From the NCBI GenBank assembly GCA_003024985.2, contig PXIH01S0040754.1: a stretch of DNA of 13,180 nucleotides; one strand, given 5' to 3'. This document shows, piece after piece, positions 7,351 through 13,180 of the stretch. Each line of letters begins with the position of its first letter. The first letter of the stretch is position 1. The DNA is from Euperipatoides rowelli (Eukaryota; Onychophora; Udeonychophora; Euonychophora; Peripatopsidae). Both the position numbers and the translations under genes were made by a program. A model generated the notes under the pieces. It saw only the letters and a list, made by a program, of their open reading frames with translations, was not told where the DNA came from and did no database searches.

Positions 7351-8580
7351 GTAGGATTATTTTATCTTGCTATAGAAACAATTTTATTCAATTAATATAC
7401 CATCCCATTAAGGAAAGTTTATGGTCTTTTTATTTTATTGAACTAGATTTCATAAACTCTTTAAATCTCACACTTTGAGCATCCATTCTATCTTAGTACT
7501 CTCCTACATTAGGCGTCATTTCCTTATCCAAGTTAATAGTTTTAGACAATTTGATAACATTTTGAAATAGTTAAAAAAATACAAATTTTAATGCTTGAGT
7601 AAAGTTCAGGAAGGTTATTAATTTCTAAAATATTAGTTATTCTATACAATAGATAATTTATTTTGACCCTATCCCTGTAATAAATTTATCGAATTTGACC
7701 TATTGAATTATCAGGTGTACAATAGATACAAAATTTCATCCACAAATCTTATGATTTTGACCCCCCATGTAAAACAACTTTCCAAAATTTTGATCTAGTG
7801 ACATGGAACCTTGGTGTGTAAATTTCTTTTAACATATTGTGTATAGGCTAACGTGCACAAATTCTTTAGACAAAATTTTCAAGGGCTTTTACTACGAAGT
7901 GAAGCATTTAGAAGTAAACATCGTACATCTGTTCTAAGATATTTTTTCCTCTCATGGAAAACCAACTCGGAATAAGCTGAGAAGAGTTGAGTTAAATCAA
8001 TCCATTTGGCGATTAATCAGTGTATAGCAAGATCTGACAGCTTTTATTTTTCAGCACAACATTTAATACGGAAGTTTTGTGATGTCACTGTTTTTCTCAA
8101 TTAGAAACTGTGCTCAACGTTGGCAAGATATTGTGCGGAGAAATCGATCTTCTCTACACTTAATTCACCCATGGAAGGATTAAAGGTAATTTATTAATTA
8201 AAAGTGAAATCACATGTAAATTTTCTCCTTACAATAAATTTTAGTATTCAAATTCTCACGACGTTAAAAAGAAGAGAATAACAATTCACAGACGAACTAA
8301 AAATGAATTTTCCTAAAATATCTTGCAATAAGTAAATATCTTGTTAGAAAAAATAAATAAACTTTTCTCTTGTAAGGATAAAGTTTTTTTTTCTGACAGG
8401 AATTTTGCTTAGCCTATCACACCAAATAGCTGAAGAACTATAATTATATTTCACCAGAAATTAAAAATGGTCAGATTGCATTCATTTTAAAAATTTATTT
8501 AATAAAACACATCTAGACATTTCGCATCTGTTATGTACTCAGATTTATTAATCGTTACAAGCTAGAAAATGAACTATAGG

Positions 8581-9284
8581 CATGGCCCGCACAAGGGTGT
8601 TGCTAGTGTTGCCATAGCAACAGGGCCCGGGTTGGAAATTTTTTTTTTAATATCTTTTATAAAAATTATATTTATAATCGTTGGACAAAAATCGCCAACA
8701 GATAATTTCAAGCCTTACTTAAAGCAGATGTTGGTGCAGTTCCTTTATTATTTCTCGTTTTCTTAGGAAATATTTAATTTTCCTGTTTATATTTAATATC
8801 AGATCAATGAGGAGGGTTTCTCGCCTTGGAATTCATGAGATTGAATGTATTCTTGTTCATGTGAGAAGGAAAGAAAGTGCTTCTTCACCTGGATCCAAGC
8901 ATTCTTTTTTTAAAAAGCTTTTCGTAAGATAACACACAACAAGATGTATCTTTCTTGCATAGTGTTGTGAAGCATAAGAATAAACCCATCATTAGAAGTC
9001 AGTAGATTTATTTAAAATAACCATTACAATTATTACTTAATCCTTTCTCTTTTTTTTTTAAATGGGTGTACATTATAATGTTAATGTTTATACAGTTTCA
9101 CAATAACCCTAGGGCCTATGCCTGGAAGTGAAATGCTTATCAGATTACAAGATGTTATTTATTAAGGAAAAGACCAAGGTTTTTTGTTAGGACTTGCTGT
9201 TCATAAAATAAATTATTGCTAAAAAATTGGAGGCCCGCCACAGTGCCTGGCAACAAGGGCCCCAGAAAAGATGTGGGGGCCATG
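8581..9284. mobile_element. Non-autonomous hAT-like DNA element with perfect 8-bp target duplication
   Basis: The left terminus reads CATGGCCCGCACA (8581-8593) and the reverse complement of the right terminus reads CATGGCCCCCACA (9272-9284), a 12/13 match. ACTATAGG is repeated exactly on both sides (8573-8580 and 9285-9292), giving the 8-bp duplication expected of the hAT superfamily. Weaker inverted similarity continues inward for about 60 bp, including TGTTGCCA (8607-8614) facing TGGCAACA (9248-9255), a GGGCC block and an A/T run. Short ORFs across the ends (8569-8766 plus, 9155-9418 minus) are translations of these repeats, not genes. The 704-bp body carries no transposase. Confidence 0.82.
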
Positions 9285-9933
9285 ACTATAGGACAAATCA
9301 TTTGATGGCATATTTTTTCAAAGAAAGCAATTGCTTTATGTCTATAGCTGAATTTTAAAGGTGGATAATTTGATTTTTGGTGATGGTAAATTGTTGAATA
9401 TAAACTGGATAAGATCATGCAAGAGACAGTTTTAGACAGCTTGAATTCTTAGTAATCTGCAGTGCATGGAGACTTTGATTCTGATTTGACCAGTTTAGCT
9501 GATGTAAATTTTCAGTTTAAATTGTCTACCTCAAATAATTTGATTTTTTATTTACAGTACATTCTAGTTTATTTATTAAAATTTTTAATTCTCTTTTTCT
9601 ATTTATTGCAAAAAAATTACTAAATTAAACAAGTGTAAATAAATTCTACATCCATTAAGGGCTAGGACTTTGTAGTGAAAAGAAATTGAAGTAATTATAT
9701 TTATTTCATGTACTGTAAATATTTCTTGTGCTTTAATGATAATAAACTGAATAATAATAAATAATAAATTATTATGATTTTAGTAAATGATCCCCAACTT
9801 TAACCCCATAAATGTATATCACATTAAGTTCAAATCCTAAGTCATTAGGAGTATCCAGCTCTAAAACAATAAGCCAAATGTTAACTACAACAGAATTATC
9901 GATATATCATGTCTGAATTGCAGTTAGCCTATA

Positions 9934-9952
9934 TTTAGGGTTTGTCCCTAAA
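9934..9952. repeat. Perfect 7-bp hairpin
   Basis: TTTAGGG and CCCTAAA flank the 5-base loop TTTGT, with some further A/T pairing outside. It stands alone in AT-rich intron DNA and its function, if any, is unknown. Confidence 0.5.
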
Positions 9953-10552
9953 ACTATAAATCAGCTTACTAAAGGTAAGTTCATTTCTTTATAAGTTCAA
10001 ACTTTTTATGTAACTGTTAAAATTATCAATAAAAAAAATAAAAAAAACTAACTAATGGAGAAAGAGAGTCAGAGCTAATTTTTTCAGAGGTTTGAATAAA
10101 ATTTGAAAAATGTTAAGCAGCACAAGTAGGTACGATAAAACTTCAAGTATTTATTGAATAAAAAATTTATATTGCTAATCATTGTCAGTTACTAATTAAG
10201 TGCTACAAGCTGCTACAAGGATCTGTTTATTTTTTAAAAAATCCTGGAACTCATTACTGTTTTGTTTTATTTAAAGCACAATCTTAAAAGATTGAAGTTT
10301 GTACAGGAGCTTACACTACTGGTTTACAATGGAGTCTTTAAACTGATATGATAGCAGAGAGGGTGATTTCATGACATAATTAATCATGTTTAGTTCGGGA
10401 ATCATCTATACTGCTGCTGTTGCTGCATAATATACTTTACTGAATCTAAAAATCTAGTTTTTAATGCCAGACACACTAGTTATTTTAGATGACTGTTATT
10501 TGAGAAATTAAACCACTTTTCTAAATAAATCGGCTAACTTTCATAAAAATTT

Positions 10553-10570
10553 AAAAAAAAAAAAAAAAAA
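10553..10570 (+). repeat. Poly-A tract (A18)
   Basis: Eighteen consecutive A bases lie in the last intron. A retroposon tail is possible, but I recognise no element body to its left. Confidence 0.85.
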
Positions 10571-11432
10571 TTCTAATAATGCCAGCTTGTGTAAAATTTG
10601 AACGGTCTCAAATTTAAAAATGAGTCTTTTAATCGATGTTGCAGTTTCTATGGAAGTCTGTTCATAAATCCAAACAATTCACAAGTGTTGACTTAATTTT
10701 CTTCCTCAAACAACACTGTAAAAAATCTATTCATTAGACACCAACCTCATTGTTTCACTATGTTCCAAGGGATATAAATATTTTTTTTTAATGTTTTATA
10801 ACATTTATCCTCCTCTAGACTCACTGGATCTTTTCACTCCTGGGAATTAAGTGAGCCAGCATTTTTGCAAATGTTTCAGACATACCGTACTCTCAATATA
10901 ATCTTGGAACACAATATCACAAAGAGTTTTCAATTCTGTCACACAAGTAGCAGATAATGAAAAGCAATTATACAGTATATCTTAAGATTCTTAGTCACAT
11001 TATTTTCAATGTTAATCGTGAATTTGTTCTTTGCATGCTGCTGTAATTATGAATTATAATAAATGACATATAGCTTTTAACTATGTTGGAGTTTACAACA
11101 TAATTTTGAAAACAAACTTATGCTTAAAAAGTCATTATTACACGTATTGTCTGGTGCATTTGCATATGCTTTTTCTATATCTAAATGATAATCGCTAGTT
11201 TAAACTTTAAATTTTTCACTGTCTTTTATAGAATTTCAACACATAACATACTGTATATAGTCAAGTTTGGATGTTCAAAATTTATAGTAATTGGAAAGAT
11301 CCTCATATTACCATGATTGGTGCATTACTGGCAAGTGAAAAATATTTGATTCCTCCTGGATTAATTATATTACTTTGCAGTGTCACATTCAATGGCAAAA
11401 ACACATGCAACATTAATTACAATGGATTCACT

Positions 11433-11444
11433 TTTCATTCTTAT
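11433..11444. repeat. Target-site duplication, 3' side of the LINE copy
   Basis: TTTCATTCTTAT is identical to 12052-12063. It abuts the (ATG)n tail of the minus-strand LINE fragment, as target-primed reverse transcription predicts. Confidence 0.82.
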
Positions 11445-12051
11445 CATCATCATGGAGTGCATTCTCTGAGGCGTAGGTTCACGTTCATGGATCACCAAAG
11501 ATTTCTATATTGCGCTCTCCTTTTAAATATAGAGAATTGCCCTGTTCTTAATGTCATCCAACCATTCTCTTCTTGATCTACCTCTTCTTTTTCCCCTTTC
11601 TGTCCAATCCTCAATATTGATGTTACTAGTATAATATCTGCAGATCCTCTCAAGACATGCCTAACATATTTCCACTTCCTTACTTCATCCAAAAGACTAT
11701 AACCACCTCCCCATCTTTTTCACACTCCTCATTTCTGATCAAACCCGTCCATTTTATTTTCAACATTCTTCTTGCACACCATATATCAAAAGCTTTAATC
11801 TTCTTTTCCAAGTCTTTGGTTAAAGTCCAAGTCTCGCATCCACATAAGAAAACTGACCAAACATTGCATTTTAAAATCTTCAATTTTAAATGTTTGTTAA
11901 CGCCTCTTCTTTGAATTTCTTTTTGTTTCCAAAATGCCAATCTTTCCATTCCTATTTTTGTTCGGATTTTTTTTTGTGGTTCTTCCATCTTCCGTTATCA
12001 AGATGCCCAAATATCTATATGCCTTTACCTGTTCTACTATCTATCCTTTCA
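11445..12051 (-). pseudogene. 5'-truncated, frameshifted LINE (non-LTR retrotransposon) reverse-transcriptase C-terminus
   Basis: Read on the minus strand, fragments of a LINE ORF2 C-terminus appear in order. VEQVKAYRYLGILITEDGR is near 12036-11980. The next frame carries KKIRTKIGM, then VWSVFLCGCETWTLTK (about 11862-11815) and RRMLKIKWT. After that come WKYVRHVLRG (about 11674-11645), GKRRGRSRREWLDDIK in another frame (11594-11547), and RRAQYRNLW ending at a TGA (11492-11494). Beyond that stop the frame still reads NLRLRE and ends near 11450 at TGATGATGA, the 3' tail. At least three or four frame changes, one in the A9 run at 11967-11975, and several stops show that it is dead. TTTCATTCTTAT flanks it exactly (11433-11444 and 12052-12063) as a 12-bp target-site duplication, so the copy was 5'-truncated on insertion to 607 bp. 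The clade is not assigned; this RT C-terminal type is common in arthropod RTE/jockey-like LINE annotations. Confidence 0.9.
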
Positions 12052-12063
12052 TTTCATTCTTAT
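12052..12063. repeat. Target-site duplication, 5' side of the LINE copy
   Basis: This is the second exact copy of TTTCATTCTTAT. It marks the 5' truncation point of the minus-strand LINE insertion. Confidence 0.82.
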
Positions 12064-13096
12064 GAAAGATATATTTCTGATATATATAAACCTTTAAATA
12101 AGTTTTATACCACAATCAGAAAATCTTTTTAGAATTTTTATGTATTTTATTCAGATTTTTCTTAGGTGTAGTAATTTTATAAATATTACTGCTACGATAA
12201 AGCTTAATTTGATGGCTTTGTTTCTCATACTTTCAATGCTGTGTCATATCAACATAGATACTTCATTCTTGGCTCTATGTGGTCTTGTAAATGTAGGTAT
12301 AGCAAACCTTATATTCTGCTTTCTAGTGATCTTTGGGTATTTTGTTCAATCAATTGTATTTTAGCTCCCACTGCTTGTTGTATATAATGATACACAATCA
12401 TTATTTTAATTTTTTTTTGGCGATGACAATTTGTATTAATCATCATTATTAGGATAAAACAATGAATGTTGATGCTGTTACTATACATTGCAGGATTTAT
12501 AAAAAAAATGCCATGTTGGAAACACTAACAATTATTAATTTTGCCTAGTCTTGTGTCCAAATTGTTTAGTATTTTTTTTATTCAGCAACTTTGTCTATCT
12601 AATAGGGTTATTTAATTTTTCTTATTATCTTAAATTAAGATCTTAGATGTCTATCATTTGTAGACCACACAAAAAGTGACATTGACCTAATTGTTAGGCA
12701 AGTATGACCAATATTTTTCAGATGTCTGACATTCTAAGACAATTAGCTTCATCTAATGAGTTTATATTAGAATTTATATTGATTACTAATTTATCCCTTA
12801 TCATAGATACTAATATACTATTTACCAATTGGTACTGTTTGGCATTTCAATAATTTAACAAACTGCATTGGGATTCGATATTTTAACAGGGATGGCTGTA
12901 TCTGATGTGTACCGGCTCAATATGAGCAACGAGTGTTAAATAAATACAAAGAACTACGATGCTGGCAAATCATTCTAAAAATGTAGAGAACATATTTATA
13001 ATGAAAATGTAATATTCTGGGTTGACATTGATTTCAGAAAATGGTCCGCTTTCCATGTAATTGCAGAAAACCACAATCCCTAATCATTATTGATTA

Positions 13097-13180
13097 TACA
13101 AATACAAATACAAATATGTCGGACAACAACAGACTATAGTCCAGCGAGGTTGTCCCTAGTCCTAATCTATTTTTTTTTTA
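13097..13180 (-). mobile_element. Probable 3' end of another retroposon (LINE or SINE) with (TTTGTA)n tail, cut by the window edge
   Basis: On the minus strand, a moderately GC-rich segment containing CTATAGTCTGTTGTTGTCCG runs into about 3.3 units of TTTGTA (plus-strand 13097-13116). It then changes to ordinary AT-rich DNA. A unique segment ending in a short simple repeat is the usual 3' end of non-LTR retroposons. No protein motif is visible in the 64 bp available, so the class cannot be given. Confidence 0.5.

Larger units (their letters stand above)
7351..13180 (+). other. Long intron after the helix 3 exon (5' part; continues past the window)
   Basis: The intron starts with GTAGGA, a less perfect donor than the other two. 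No later EcR exon was recognised in 5.8 kb, so the intron probably continues beyond the right edge. It contains the 8581-9284 DNA element, the 11445-12051 LINE fragment and the retroposon-like tail at 13097-13180. The intervals 7351-8572, 9293-11432 and 12064-13096 are AT-rich with homopolymers (for example A18 at 10553-10570) and no gene that I can support. Confidence 0.7.

Noticed and set aside
8569-8766. 65-residue plus-strand ORF, and the 87-residue minus-strand ORF at 9155-9418
   Set aside because: Each runs through one end of the 8581-9284 element. The apparent protein content is translated terminal repeat and AT-rich filler.
9826-9836. GTTCAAATCC, which resembles a tRNA T-loop / Pol III B box
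   Set aside because: The flanking bases do not form a T-arm stem, and no A box or cloverleaf can be placed upstream.
11271-11576. Plus-strand ORFs at 11271-11576, 11657-11914 and 11890-12132
   Set aside because: They wholly or partly overlap the LINE fragment in antisense. The protein similarity is on the minus strand.
12140-12364. Hydrophobic 74-residue plus-strand ORF
   Set aside because: T-rich DNA yields Phe/Leu/Ile-rich translations by chance. There is no family motif, and no splice or start context supports it.
12890-12945. Possible terminal exon after TTTTAACAG, followed by AATAAA at 12939-12944
   Set aside because: Read in phase 0 after LLK it gives about 11 codons and a stop, with no resemblance to the expected helix 5 segment. 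Another frame gives a short ORF ending at TAA. Neither matches a receptor, and AATAAA is common in AT-rich DNA.

Overview
The window looks like a stretch of an animal nuclear genome. It is strongly AT-rich by eye (about 70%). Its only convincing host coding sequence is three short exons with canonical splice signals, embedded in long introns that hold decayed transposons. There is no bacterial-style gene packing and no RNA gene that I can support.

The three plus-strand exons (3608-3748, 6033-6265, 7192-7350) join in frame, with intron phases 1, 1, 0 and 0. They encode about 178 residues of an NR1H nuclear receptor, best read as an ecdysone receptor (EcR): the second zinc finger, the C-terminal extension and hinge, and ligand-binding-domain helices 1 to about 4. 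The first zinc finger lies upstream of the window. The rest of the ligand-binding domain was not found before the window's end. The hinge motif KDKPNSTT and the CVVPE junction point to an arthropod-type EcR. The rest of the ligand-binding domain is unlike the typical insect form, so a non-insect arthropod (perhaps a chelicerate) or a diverged paralog is my guess. The species cannot be fixed from this sequence.

Layout: 1-3607 is intron, with two weak inverted-repeat candidates, a poly-G tract and a small stem-loop. 3608-3748 is the zinc-finger-2 exon. 3749-6032 is an intron of which about two thirds is two adjacent non-autonomous DNA transposons: 3834-4780 (15-bp perfect terminal inverted repeats, TTA duplication, four 16-bp near-palindromes near its ends) and 4834-5401 (hAT-like, 7/8 target duplication). 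6033-6265 is the hinge and helix 1 exon. 6266-7191 is an intron with a GC-richer island of unknown origin. 7192-7350 is the helix 3 exon. 7351-13180 is a long, unfinished intron. It holds a 704-bp hAT-like element with a perfect 8-bp target duplication (8581-9284), a 5'-truncated LINE reverse-transcriptase fragment on the minus strand with a perfect 12-bp target duplication (11445-12051), and what looks like the 3' tail of another retroposon at the right edge.

The mobile elements are dead or non-autonomous passengers in EcR introns. Nothing here is a multi-gene system. The points most worth checking are the loss of the aromatic residue in the receptor's ligand-binding-domain signature and the palindrome architecture of the 3834-4780 element.
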